Positions 36,381 through 47,774 of a DNA stretch of 64,000 nucleotides are shown here, in pieces (the stretch's first letter is position 1; every line of letters begins with the position of its first letter). The translations under genes and the position numbers were made by a program. Source of the stretch: Abelmoschus esculentus (taxonomy: Eukaryota > Streptophyta > Magnoliopsida > Malvales > Malvaceae); contig JAUCBN010000016.1 of assembly GCA_035048815.1 (NCBI GenBank), positions 2,224,501 to 2,288,500 of the forward strand, in the 5' to 3' direction. Under the pieces are notes generated by a model. That model was not told the DNA's origin, made no database searches, and worked only from the letters and a program-made list of their open reading frames with translations.

Positions 36381-37205
36381 CCTTCGGCCGAAAAAGAAAT
36401 AAAGATTATTGAGTCGTGGGCTTTAGGGGACAGAAAACACTCAAATGGTAATGGGCTTTGACTCATTTTAGAATCTGCTTTAGAAATCTACAATCCTCTT
36501 TAACAATGATATTGGTGATTCAATCTCAAATGTTTAAAATACATATTTAAATGTATGTTGAAAAGTTTGTAAAAAATACCAACGAGGTCGATCCAAGCAA
36601 TAAATATCTTAATATCGTTTAAATAAATATTAAATTCAAAGACCACGGTGAGAAGACGCACCCATCAAAATAGACATAGGTCTGAATTAATCAAGACAAA
36701 TCCCGAAGAACCGGAGAGACAACCAAAAAAAAGTATGTTAAAATAGACATGTATGGAATTTCAGCTTTATCGGATACATTTACAGAAGGAGCAAAGAAAT
36801 TGTGGAAGAAGTAAAAAAACACTACAAATGCAGTTGAAAAGAAAATGAAGAAGCAACGAGGAAGGATTTCCTCCATATTCACCACAATGTCAGTAAAAAA
36901 GAAAGTCCCAATTCTGTAGAGCATCAACCTAACAGAAGCAACTACAGGAAATATTCAGTTTCCATATAACAAAATTGGATATATTCACAAGCATGTTTAT
37001 GTCCACTAAAAAAGCATTAAAGCATCTAAAGTATTTTTAACAATGTATAAATTACTAATGCAGGAACCTGTCAACTTTGATGAAACTCTTCTTTTTGATC
37101 TTCTAACTGAGCCAAATGTGTATGTTTGGTGTTTGCTCTTCCAGCTTGCCTTCAAACAAACCTGAAAAGCTTTTTAGAAATGACTTGAAAATTTTAGGTG
37201 CATAT

Positions 37206-39056
37206 TCAAGTTGTATACAATTGCCTCTGCGGATGGGCTCCGGTGTGATAAAGATTGAGTTGATATATGGCCCTTGACACCACTTCCTTCAAATCAGGAT
37301 GATGAGCAACCACTGATCGGTCTGCCCCCTCGAGGGCAGTCAAAACTCTAGCTTGTTCCAAAGCCTCGTTATCACCAGCATGTATAGCAAGGTAGCAGAG
37401 CAGTACTACCCCGTGCAGCTGTGCCCTGTCACCGCACCTAATCAATCTCATCAAACGTGGAACACCATTGAATTCGATTATCGACTTTGAATGATCCATA
37501 CAGAGAAAATTATCTGGACATGCAAACTTCTGCAATGCAATGGCAGCTTCCACAGCCACTTCTTGATCATTATTATCAAGTTGTTTCACCAAAGGACCGA
37601 TTACTCGAGTTTCCCTAGCTGGGAAAGTCCTTGCCAATGAACCGACTGATCTAATAGCAGGAACCTGCAATGTACAGCTATCCAATTCCTTGATCACCCT
37701 CAAAAGCTGATCGATAACAGCCTTGGCAGCAGGTGAGTTCGTCTTGAAAGCTGCACGTCTAAGATCGGAATTGGATTCAGCAGCAGCTGTAATCTCCATT
37801 ATTGCCATCAAACAATTATATTGCAATTCACCTTCTTCTGTCTCCACTAACTTAGCCAAGCAAAGCAATCCTTTTGTCTCAGTTATCCTCCTACTATTCG
37901 AAACACTCCCTTTAGCAAGCAACCATAAAGCTTCAGCACAATTAATTTTCAACTGATTTTTAATTTCAGGCTTCTCATTTTCCCTTTCTTTCCTATGATT
38001 TCCTCCCCTACTACTCCCTTCTAGGTGTAAATTCGAGTACGAATTTGAATACGGTCTATAACTATAATTCCTTGAATTTGATCCAGTTGAAGAAAATTTC
38101 TCCAATTCTTTATTTATAACTATAGAATGAATGCTTTGCTTACTCAATTGTACCTTAGAATCTTCCACAAATGTTTCAAACGACAATAGAGTCACCAACG
38201 GCCTAATTACATTATCTCTGGCGAAATCCTCCTGAGCCAGCTGATCGTGCTCCGCCATTGTCGCCACCAGTTTCGCTACCGGAATTTGAACCTTCATCGG
38301 AGAATCTCCCAACACTTGAACCACAATTGGAACCCCCATTTCATCAACAATACTCCTAACTCTTTCCTGTTCGTTCGCTAAAACAAAAAGCACAGTAGCC
38401 GCTGCGATTTGGGCTTCAGGTGAGGAGCTTTCTTTAAGAAGTTTTAACAAAGGAGGGATACCGCCTTCTTCGACGGTTATCTTTTTGTTTCGATCGTTGT
38501 CTCGAGCGAGGGAAGCGAGGTTATTAGCGGCTTCGATTCGATCGGTCAATTGGCCCATTTGAACGGTGGCGATGTAAGACCAAACCCATGAGATAATCGG
38601 GTCGTTGCTGGCGATGGGAGGGAGGGAAAGGAAGATTCCGCTGGCAGTCCCGTTGTTGTCGGTGTCGAGGACTCCCATAAGCCACTTCATGTCGCCGATG
38701 GATGATTCTAGAAGATTTGACACTTTGCGGAAATCGGTGGCGCTCGTGATCCTCACAACCCGGCGCAAGATGCTCTGGCGCTTACACTTTCGGACTAACG
38801 TGAGAGCTCGCTCTAGATTCTTCGAAACCTCGGAGACTACCCGTCGAATCGGGCGTTCATACAGGGACTGAACCGAGGTAGTGGACCGGACTAGGGTTCG
38901 AAGCATTTGTGAAAGCCGATCTACCTGCTTCCCGACCTCCGCACAGTCTACTTTAAACGACTCCGCCTCCTCCGCCGCCGCGCGAACCCGTTCAGCTAGC
39001 AAAATCGGATACGACAGCTCATCCTCGATTCTCTTTTCCTCCGCCGATCCCATCAT
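37206..39056 (-). CDS. ARO4: ARMADILLO REPEAT ONLY protein (ARO4-like)
   Basis: Single-exon gene, 616 residues from the ATG at 39056; a second ATG follows directly. The N-terminal 150 residues form a helical domain (LLAERVRAAAEEAESFKVDC, LIRTL-like MLRTLVRSTTSVQSLYERP) seen in the ARO group. From about residue 180 come armadillo repeats such as EAANNLASLARDNDRNKKIT, EEGGIPPLLKLLKES and AQIAAATVLFVLANEQERV. A Ser/Asn-rich loop sits near residues 330-360, and further repeats run to the end. ARO proteins lack the U-box of related PUB ligases; in Arabidopsis they act in tip growth and polarity of root hairs and pollen through RIC/ROP signalling. Arabidopsis ARO4 is AT3G26600, near DTX29 (AT3G26590) and PHT2;1 (AT3G26570), the same set found in this window. 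Length and synteny favour ARO4 over ARO1-3. Confidence 0.9.
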   Translation of the reverse strand: MMGSAEEKRIEDELSYPILLAERVRAAAEEAESFKVDCAEVGKQVDRLSQMLRTLVRSTTSVQSLYERPIRRVVSEVSKNLERALTLVRKCKRQSILRRVVRITSATDFRKVSNLLESSIGDMKWLMGVLDTDNNGTASGIFLSLPPIASNDPIISWVWSYIATVQMGQLTDRIEAANNLASLARDNDRNKKITVEEGGIPPLLKLLKESSSPEAQIAAATVLFVLANEQERVRSIVDEMGVPIVVQVLGDSPMKVQIPVAKLVATMAEHDQLAQEDFARDNVIRPLVTLLSFETFVEDSKVQLSKQSIHSIVINKELEKFSSTGSNSRNYSYRPYSNSYSNLHLEGSSRGGNHRKERENEKPEIKNQLKINCAEALWLLAKGSVSNSRRITETKGLLCLAKLVETEEGELQYNCLMAIMEITAAAESNSDLRRAAFKTNSPAAKAVIDQLLRVIKELDSCTLQVPAIRSVGSLARTFPARETRVIGPLVKQLDNNDQEVAVEAAIALQKFACPDNFLCMDHSKSIIEFNGVPRLMRLIRCGDRAQLHGVVLLCYLAIHAGDNEALEQARVLTALEGADRSVVAHHPDLKEVVSRAIYQLNLYHTGAHPQRQLYTT

Positions 39057-39899
39057 CAACTCAACCAGATCGAGAAAAAAAAATCCAAATCAACCCACTG
39101 AGCTGTACCAGACGTTTCTTTAGCAAGTCCTTTACTCTTCTGGGTAATTGTGCCGCTTTACGATATAGTATTGGTATCCCACTTTCTACGCAGCGCGTGA
39201 GATAGAATTCACGATCATAAATAAATAACAACAAATTCAAATGAAATAAGTAAAGAGACGATGAGTCAATTTATAAGTCGTACAACTTTTTTTTTTCTGG
39301 GTTTGATTTTCCTTGTAAAGTAAGTAACCATTGATTACGACATAATTGAACAGTTAGAAGGTGGCAAGGGAAGCATCAACTGGAACTTATGCCTTGATTA
39401 ATCTCGTTATTTAATACTTAATAATTATTAACCAACAAAAATTAATATAATTGAAGAGAACTGAAAGAAGCTTAGCTTAATGGATTGGCTGACCCCATGG
39501 TGCTGTAAAAGGACAGAATGATGGGATTTTTTGAATGGTGAAGAAGAATCATGGATTGTCGACCACCCTTTTCCCCCTCATATTTGTAAGTATATAATTA
39601 ACTCAAAACTTGACTTTCTTTGACACGGCAGCAGGAATCAAATATACTTTGGACACAAATTCTTTTGGTGCAATTAAATTTTTATTATTATTTTATTATT
39701 AATTTTTTAACTATGTGAAGATGTTATTTAAGATTTGAATTTTTAAAAATTTTATCGTTACAAGAAACGTTTTTAAATGAATTTTGTTGCACGAGTCCCT
39801 AAACGGTTAACGGAACAATTGTTGTTTTTAAAGGTAATAGGTTTGAGCACTAACACATATTTTTAATCCAAACCGTTTTTTTTAGCATATAAATTTTTT

Positions 39900-40870
39900 T
39901 GGTGTCGAGCTTTTATTCTACCAGCGAACGTACTAAAGAAGGTCGTGAGCTTATGTAGTTCATTTCTTTGGAAAAGCTCGGATGGGTCAACTAAAGGAGC
40001 TTGCGTTAGTTGAGACCAAATATGTCACCCAAAGAGTAAAAGTGGATTGATGTGAAAAATATTTTTGTTTGAAATCGAGCTTGTATAATAAAATGCATTT
40101 GACTTCTATTTGCCCAAATTGGGTCTTTGTGGGTGGCATGGATAAAGGAGTATGTTTTAAAGGGGATGTCGATTTGGGATGTCATGGTAAAAAGCAACTC
40201 AAGTTGGGTTTGAAAGAAGGTTCTCAAATTAAGGGATGACTATCAACTTGTAAGAACTATGGATGGTGGTTTCAAGGCAAGGAAAGCAGGGGATATCCTT
40301 CGTCATAAAAATATGAGAGTTACATGCTGCAAAGTCATTTGGGGCAGTATGTCAATCCCTCGTTTCTCCTTTATTGACTGGCTTACAATACAAGATCGTT
40401 TGCCAACCAAGGTAAGGATGGTGTCTTAGGGTGGACAGGTTGATATGCAATGTCTTTTATGCGACTCTGATTTGGAGGACAGAAATCACCTATTTGTTGG
40501 ATGTTCTTTATCCCGTCGAGTTTGAAAAGAGATTATGATTGCTTGCCAAAGTGATGTTCCACTGGATGATTGGCCTAGTATGGTGCAATGAGTGCAACTA
40601 TATTGCAATGAGTGCAATGGTAGACTCCATGAGAAACGACTTAGACAAGTGAATCTTATTGTTTCTTGGATTAAGATGAATGTGCAATTGCGTTTATCAG
40701 GAGAAAAGTTACGATTTAACTCGTCAAATCTAACTATGGACTGTGGGTTTGTATAGATTTTTTATTTTATAAATAATTTAGTTGATTTTATTTTATTTGT
40801 ACAGAATGTTAGTTCATTTGGATGAATAAAATTTTCATTTATCCAAAAAATATATCAAGAAATGAGTTTT
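39900..40870 (+). mobile_element. LINE-type retroelement remnant (zf-RVT region)
   Basis: Translating the plus strand around 40330-40540 gives broken pieces of the zinc-binding domain that follows plant LINE reverse transcriptases: VIWGSMSIPRFSFIDWLTIQ, DRLPTKVRM, then QCLLCDSDLEDRNHLFVGCS with its Cys and His residues. Stop codons interrupt it. The 3' edge near 40830-40850 ends in ATAAAATTTTCATTTATCCA and an A-run, as LINE tails do. The 5' limit is uncertain; earlier sequence from about 39900 may be the end of the reverse transcriptase. Dead copy. Confidence 0.6.
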
Positions 40871-42911
40871 ATTTGGCGAAAAAAAAAAGAGATTAAAGAG
40901 AGATTGAAAAAAGTGTTTGTTTGATTCGTAGACTTTAATGTGTTATTTTGTATGAAATGAAGATCGTATTTCGATTCAATGACTGAAATAAAATAATTGA
41001 TGAAATTTAGGACAAAACCGTCACCTTATACATTTGTTGATGGTGGCATCCGACGTTAACTAATGGTGGATGACATTTACATCGAAAATCGTAAAAAAAT
41101 CAACAAATGAATAACATAAAATATGTATTTTTTTGAATTAGCTAATAATGATTATAGTAGTATCTGTTATAGAATATGATTTTCATCATTTATCATTGAT
41201 CGCTCAATAACTCTACTGATATCATTGGTGCTCAAACTCATAACCTTTAAGATTAATAATCACTTTTTTAACTGTTTGGACTAGAGGGTTCATACAATAA
41301 AAAATATATTAAATTCTACAATTTAATAAATAAATTAAATATTTTAAACATTAAATAACTAAAATAGCTTTAAAAATAATAATCAATAATCAAAGTTAAA
41401 CATAAATAAAAAGGCAATGTTGTTGAGGCATCAAGAGGATGGTGTCGTGGCATCATCTGTCATGTCATGTCCATTCCATCTATTCGCAATTGTCGAGATC
41501 GGGCCTCACCATACAGTAATGGTTGTAGGGACTAGGGAGTCATTTAGACCGGGTTTTCACTTTACTAACTTAGTGATAGGCATGCTGACCCTTTCGACAC
41601 AGGCCCATGAGCTTTTTTTATTACAACCCATATTAATGAAAACATTGAAATTAATGGTTCATGTTCGATGTGTCGGATTCAAAAGATACCTTTCTCAGAA
41701 ACCAATAATAATAATATTTTTTTTATAATTTTTATCGACGTGAGATTATCATCTTTATTTTCTAACGAATATAATATTTTTTATTTAATTTTATGATATT
41801 TTCATTATAAAATAATCACACATGTGAAAGTCAATGAACCAAATCAAATCGTATATTTTTTAAAAGAAATATTTATATATAATATTAAATTAATTGGTCA
41901 TGTATTTATATATTAGATATAGCACACTTGAGTTGAATCATCTTATTTTTAATTAAATATCGACATGATCTGACTTTTGATTATTAGTTTATTTACAATC
42001 AATAAATCTCTACCAAATCGGTAAAGATTAAAATATATTTAATAATGTAAGTGGTACGTTGGGACGTAGGCTATTTGTTAAAAATATTTATACTATATTT
42101 TATAATATTTCGGTCAATATTTTTTTAAAAATATTTTAATCAGTCTTTTTTATTTTATTATATTTCGCATCGATTTCAAAAGGGGTTTTACATGAATATT
42201 ATTTAGAGACTTTATTTAAGAAACACATATATTTTAAATGATTTTCAATAATATTATATATTATTATTAAAATTAGAAAATAAATTAAAAATAAATTATT
42301 TTTAGATAGTGTTTTAATTAAAAATATTAAAAAAATAGGTAATATTTAAAGTCGTATTATAAATAATCCGTCTTTAAATAGTATTCTTAAAAAAAGAAAG
42401 AAAAAAAATAAGGAAACGACACATGGCAAGTAAGGAAGAAAATTATCACTGTTTAAAATTAGACTGCTCTCTCCTGTGTAATATCTATTTTTTATATTTT
42501 CGGACAAAACATTGTTTGAAAATAGATTGAAATAATTTATTTTCTGATTTTAATATTAATATACAATATTATCAAAAATTGTTTAAAAATAATCATATTT
42601 TTATAAATAAAAAATTTTATAAAACAATATTTATGTAGGAACTCTAATTTCGAAAATAGATTTTTTCTTATTAAAATTTCAAAAATTTAAATCGGACCGT
42701 TGTGATTCATATGCTTTATAAAATAATAATATGTTGATTACAGAGATTAGGTGAAATTATAATCATTTTTCTACTTTAATTAATAATTTAAAACTTAATT
42801 TAATTTTATAAAATAATTTTAAAATTAATAATCATCGTCTTCTTTTAAAACCTATCTTAGCCCTGTCCTTTATCCTTGGACAACGTAATTGATTGCTTCT
42901 TGTCGTCTACT
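40871..42911. other. intergenic region upstream of the MATE array
   Basis: Strongly AT-rich. An isolated less AT-rich patch at 41410-41680 has an open frame (41417-41728) without recognisable similarity. The 5' UTR and promoter of the first MATE gene should lie in the last few hundred bases. Confidence 0.5.
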
Positions 42912-45907
42912 ATGGAGGACTCTAAGCAAACGCTAGTTTCACCACTGCTAGTCGGCGAGGACAGCCGCCACCAGGAGCAGATACTTTCTAAACCATCAAA
43001 CAGATCATCGTCGACGACCTTCACCATCGGCACTGATGACATCCCTCCGATCAACGGCGTCCGTGACTTCTTCAGAGAATACCTGGTTGAGTGCAAAAAG
43101 CTCTGGTTCCTTGCCGGCCCCGCCATCTTCACCTCCGCCTGCCAATACTCCCTCGGAGCCATCACTCAAGTCTTTTCCGGCCAAGTTGACACTCTGTCTC
43201 TCGCCGCCGTCTCCGTTGAGAACTCTGTCATCGCCGGTTTCTCCTTCGGTGCAATGGTAAGTCTGTAAATCAAATTTCCATTGTTAACAGTTTTGGTTTT
43301 GTCAGTTATGTTAATACTTGATTAAACTCCATATTCCAATAGCTTGGCATGGGAAGTGCACTCGAAACTCTATGCGGCCAAGCATTCGGCGCCGGGCAAC
43401 TGGATATGCTAGGCGTATACATGCAAAGATCATGGGTCATCCTCAACTCAACCGCTTTGCTCTTAAGCTTGTTATACATATTCGCCGCCCCAATTTTGAG
43501 GCTAATAGGTCAAACGGAGAGCATATCAAAGGCCGCCGGAATGTTCGCGATATGGATGTTACCTCAGCTGTTTGCTTACGCGTTTAACTTTCCGACAGCG
43601 AAGTTCTTACAGGCACAGAGCAAGATGATGGTGATGGCAGTAATTGCCGGTGTAGCATTGATTCTGCACATTCTGTTGAGCTGGCTCTTGATGCTAAAGC
43701 TGGGATGGGGCCTGGTGGGTGCAGCCATTGTTTTAAATACGTCGTGGATTTTCATAGACGTGGCTCAGTTTCTGTACATAATCAGCGGCACTTGTGGTCG
43801 AGCTTGGTCCGGGTTCTCCTCCAAGGCATTTCAGCATTTATGGGGCTTTGTTAGACTGTCTTTTGCTTCAGCAATAATGTTATGGTACGTCAACTCTAAC
43901 ACATGGGAATGAGATTCGTAAGGAGAAGTTGAAGATATTTTTTAAAAAATAGAATAAATTTATAAATAATTCAAATTAAAAAAAATAAAAAAACCAAATT
44001 TTATTATTACTATTATTTTTCATGATTTATTTCCTTCAGCTTGGAGGTGTGGTATTTCATGGCCCTGATCTTGTTTGCTGGATACCTGAAGGACGCTGAG
44101 GTCTCTGTGGGTGCTTTGTCTATCTGGTGAGTGATCTTTTCAACCACTACATGTTGATTGTCGGGTTTGTTTAATTACTCTTGTCTTTATTTGAGATATT
44201 ATTATTGTTTTCGTATATAATTTTTAATTTTGAAATATAAAAGTGTCAAAAGTCAAAACACATGATTGATAAAAATTATATTATCTGGATAATAATTTAA
44301 GTAGAATCAAAAATTTTGTTAATTAAATAAAAATTATATGATTATATAATTTATCGACCGAATAAAAGTTACTTATTTTTAAAATAAAAATCTATATAAA
44401 CTCGTTTTATTACTGTAATTAAAATTCTTATACTATTTCTTAAACAAATAATAAGTCTTTGTATAGGTCTGTCTTATTTTTTTCTCGTTATAGTTGAAAT
44501 ATAAAAAATTATGGTATAATATATTTTTTAGGGTATAAGAATTAGAGTTTAGGATACGAAAAATTAGAGTTAGGGTTTAAAAATTAAATTTTATAATTTT
44601 TTAAATAGAGGTATAGGAACAAATATGATCAAGTGACAAATGATTTCTACTCTACATATACACACAATCTCGAACGTTTCATCAGAAAATTCGAATACAA
44701 ATATGGAAGGAATATCATGTTTTGAATTAACAATATGTTATTAGAATTAACAAGTTTGGAATACTGAATTTTTCAGCATGAACATACTTGGATGGACAAT
44801 CATGGTATCTATAGGGATGAATGCAGCCATAAGGTAATACATACAGGAACTATACACATAGTAATAAATAATTACATTAACTTCTATGACTGAATAAATA
44901 AACGAACGTGACACAGCGTGAGAATCTCAAATGAACTGGGAGCAGGACATCCAAGAACAGCCAAATTTTCATTGGTGGTGGCAGTAACATCTTCATTTCT
45001 AATTGGTGTCATAATCTCCATCGGTCTCATAATCTTTAGAAATGATTATCCTTTCCTGTTTTCAAATGACCCACAAGTTCAAGAGCTCGTTGCGGAGCTC
45101 ACTCCACTCTTAGCCCTTAGTATCATCGTCGACAATGTTCAACCCGTTCTCTCAGGTTTAAATTCGGATTCTAATACTCTTTTATCGTTACGGAAAATAA
45201 ATTTAAACCCGTTTTTTACCATTATTGATATTCTATAGGAATGGCCATTGGAGCTGGATGGCAAACTGTCGTAGCCTACGTGAACATTGCATGCTACTAT
45301 TTCTTTGGTATTCCTTTGGGTCTCGTATTAGGGTTTACACTTCAAATGGGTGTCACGGTATGTATTTAACATTTCTCCTGTCATCTCGTTGTTAACATTA
45401 AATTCGTAATCAGGGACGGACCTATAATTTCATGTAATAGGTGTAAACTATCAAGAAATTATATTAAAAATATAGAAGGTGTAGAATTAGACCATCAATA
45501 GAAAATATATAAAATATAAAGAAACTTGAAATTTTTAAAGGGTGAGACTGTAACCCAACACCCTTAGGTCCATCCCTGATCGTAATCGATAAAGTTTATG
45601 ACTTTATATTATAATCACAAACAAAGTTGAATTGCTTCTTTTAATTTTGTTTTTAGGGAATTTGGTGGGGGATGCTATTAGGAACACTCTTGCAAACTTG
45701 TGTACTATTTGGAATGATTTACAAAACCAACTGGAACAAAGAGGTAAGAAAAATTTTTTGAAGTACCCACTTGCAAAATTTGTATTTAACTTGCCTTATA
45801 TATGAAAATATGTAAATATTTTGTTATTACAGGCTTCGATTGCAGAGGAGAGGATAAAACACTGGGGAGGTGACATTGACACCCAAGGGAAGACTGTTAC
45901 AAAATAA
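42912..45907 (+). CDS. DTX29: MATE efflux transporter 1 of tandem array (DTX29-like)
   Basis: Eight exons: 42912-43256, 43343-43884, 44040-44126, 44777-44833, 44917-45155, 45239-45357, 45657-45743 and 45833-45907; all phases agree and give 516 residues. A soluble N-terminus of about 60 residues (start MEDSKQTLVSPLL) precedes two six-helix MATE halves. Markers: KLWFLAGPAIFTSACQYSLG, LAAVSVENSVIAGFSFG, GMGSALETLCGQAFGAGQLD, QTESISKAAGMF, SNELGAGHPRTAKFS, and the C-terminal YKTNWNKEASIAEERIKHWG. MATE/DETOXIFICATION proteins export organic substrates such as flavonoids, alkaloids or organic acids in exchange for protons at the vacuolar or plasma membrane; the substrate here cannot be read from sequence. 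The clade call rests on similarity to DTX27/DTX29 and the ARO4-DTX29-PHT2;1 neighbourhood. Intron 1 and the start of exon 2 appear to have been converted with the second copy. A hAT-like MITE sits in intron 6. Confidence 0.94.
45411..45578. mobile_element. hAT-like MITE in intron 6 of MATE gene 1
   Basis: 168 bases with ends CAGGGACGGACCTA and, reverse complemented, CAGGGATGGACCTA. Flanks TTCGTAAT (45403-45410) and ATCGTAAT (45579-45586) are an 8-bp target duplication with one mismatch, which fits the hAT superfamily. Non-coding. The second and third MATE copies lack it, so it inserted after the duplications or was lost there. Confidence 0.82.
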
Positions 45908-47774
45908 TGCAACAAACTGAAGAGAAGTTTGAATTTAAGTGAAGAGGAAGAAGTTGACGTCCATTTTCATGAATATGTTTACGTGATTATATTTGCTATC
46001 ACCAACTCGATATTTGTTTATTTTGATGATAATGTATATTTAACGTCAACAACGTTAATTTTTTTTTATTAATTTTCTTCATTATTTATAATTTTATCTA
46101 ATTAATATTATTATTTAAGAAATTATTTAGAGAATTTTAAGTTTTAGGAATTAATAATAAATTATATATTTGAAGAGACTAAATATAATTTTTTTATAAA
46201 ATTAAATTAATTAAACATGTAGTTAAAGATATTTATATTGTCTTGTATAATTTTTAGTTTGATATTTTATTTAAAAACATAAATATATTTTTATTTAATT
46301 AAAATAACAAAATTTTTACTATAAAATTTCTTTTTATTTTTTTTGAGTCATGAATGATTCGACTAGTCCTCGTTTAATTTTGTTACTGGAATTAAGGATA
46401 GAGTTAGAAACATAATCATGTTATTTTATTGTTTGTAATACTATTAATTCGATATATGTAGATGGTGAGAGGTAATAATACTTATTCTCAACAGGTTTCG
46501 ATTTTATCTGATCGATTTGGGATAGAATTTAATATTAAAATCGGGTTTTTAAGCAAATCAGGGCGGGTAAACATTTAAAATTTTTGAAATCAGATCAAGA
46601 TCGAATTTAAAGTTTAAAATATCTAACTTAATCCAATATATATTTATATATAATAATTATTATATTATATTTAATATTTTTTATTATTTTTTGGATCGGA
46701 TCAACTTTAATTTTCTTTATTAAAGTAAAAAAATAAATCAACTCAACTTTTTTATGTCAAGTTAAATCATGATAATATATAATACTAAAAATCGAAACAA
46801 AAGATATATTAATTTATTTATTAGACGGACAATTTTTTTTACACCCCTAGTGACAGTTGATGGCGATCAGCGGTGATCATCATCAATGGTTAATGTGATT
46901 TTGATCAAATCTACTGGTTAAATTAATATAAAAATATTTAAAATATTTTAATTACTAAAAATTAAAAATATTATTAAAATTTTAAAATATACATTTATAT
47001 TCGTATTAATATTTAAAATGTATTTACCATATTTATGTCTTATGAGTTTTTGCATTCGTATTTTTATGTCTTTATGTTCGAAAGATATTAAAAAGAATAA
47101 AAATATATAGCTTACGAAATAAAAAATATTAAAATTTTAAAAAAATCTTGTATAATCGTATCACAAGCAATTTACTCATATTGACGAGATAAGTAGAAGT
47201 CTTCCTTATGAAACATTTTATTTTTTTATTTTTAAATTTACATATTTAAGATATTATTTTTTAAATAAATGCTCAAATTTTATAAGACAAAAAGATTAAA
47301 CCCTCAAAATGGTCAATTTGATTGTTTCCCTCAGATTATGGGGTCATATTGGATGCAAAATAAGTTTAGCGGATAAATTGTGTTTTATTTAAAGCTTGAG
47401 GGCCTTGATTACAATTAAGCTAATTTATTATTGATTAAAATATCTCCCGCACAAAGCCAAGAATAACGGGTATATATTTAAAACTAATATTTATTAATTC
47501 GGGACCGCACATGAATATACGCACATGATCATATAGTTTTTTTGACCAAAACCATCTTGTATATTGAGTTATTTAAATTTTTATTTTAAAATTTAAATTT
47601 TATTTGAATTTTTTTAATAATCTATTAAATTTCAAGTTGAAGAAAAATAAATTAAATATTTTAATTTCAAGTTGAGTAGATTTTTGGACGATATCGTTTA
47701 TATTACTCCAATCTAGCCTTCTGCAACTGATAACATTATCTTAGTTCTATATCCATTGCTCTTTGTCTTCTCCT
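45908..47774. other. intergenic region between MATE genes 1 and 2
   Basis: Very AT-rich, no coding similarity. A hAT-like end, ACACCCCTAG, lies near 46841-46850, preceded by GGATCGGATCAA-type words from about 46480, but no left end or target duplication was found. Confidence 0.45.

Larger units (their letters stand above)
32782..37205. other. gene-poor region between SMR and ARO genes
   Basis: No coding similarity was recognised over about 4.4 kb. It contains the SMR 3' UTR, one MITE (34567-34765), a probable foldback remnant (about 36013-36380), telomere-like fragments near 34310-34400, and a short TA repeat near 35912-35929. The last few hundred bases are ARO 3' flank. Small open frames such as 33766-33966 and 35521-35787 look random. 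Confidence 0.5.

Noticed and set aside
41417..41728. 103-codon open frame upstream of the MATE array
   Set aside because: No domain recognised and composition like surrounding degenerate sequence; may be a fragment of an old element but this cannot be supported.
42857..43165. Antisense frames over the first exons of the MATE genes
   Set aside because: Shadows of the GC-richer MATE coding sequence; no independent motif.
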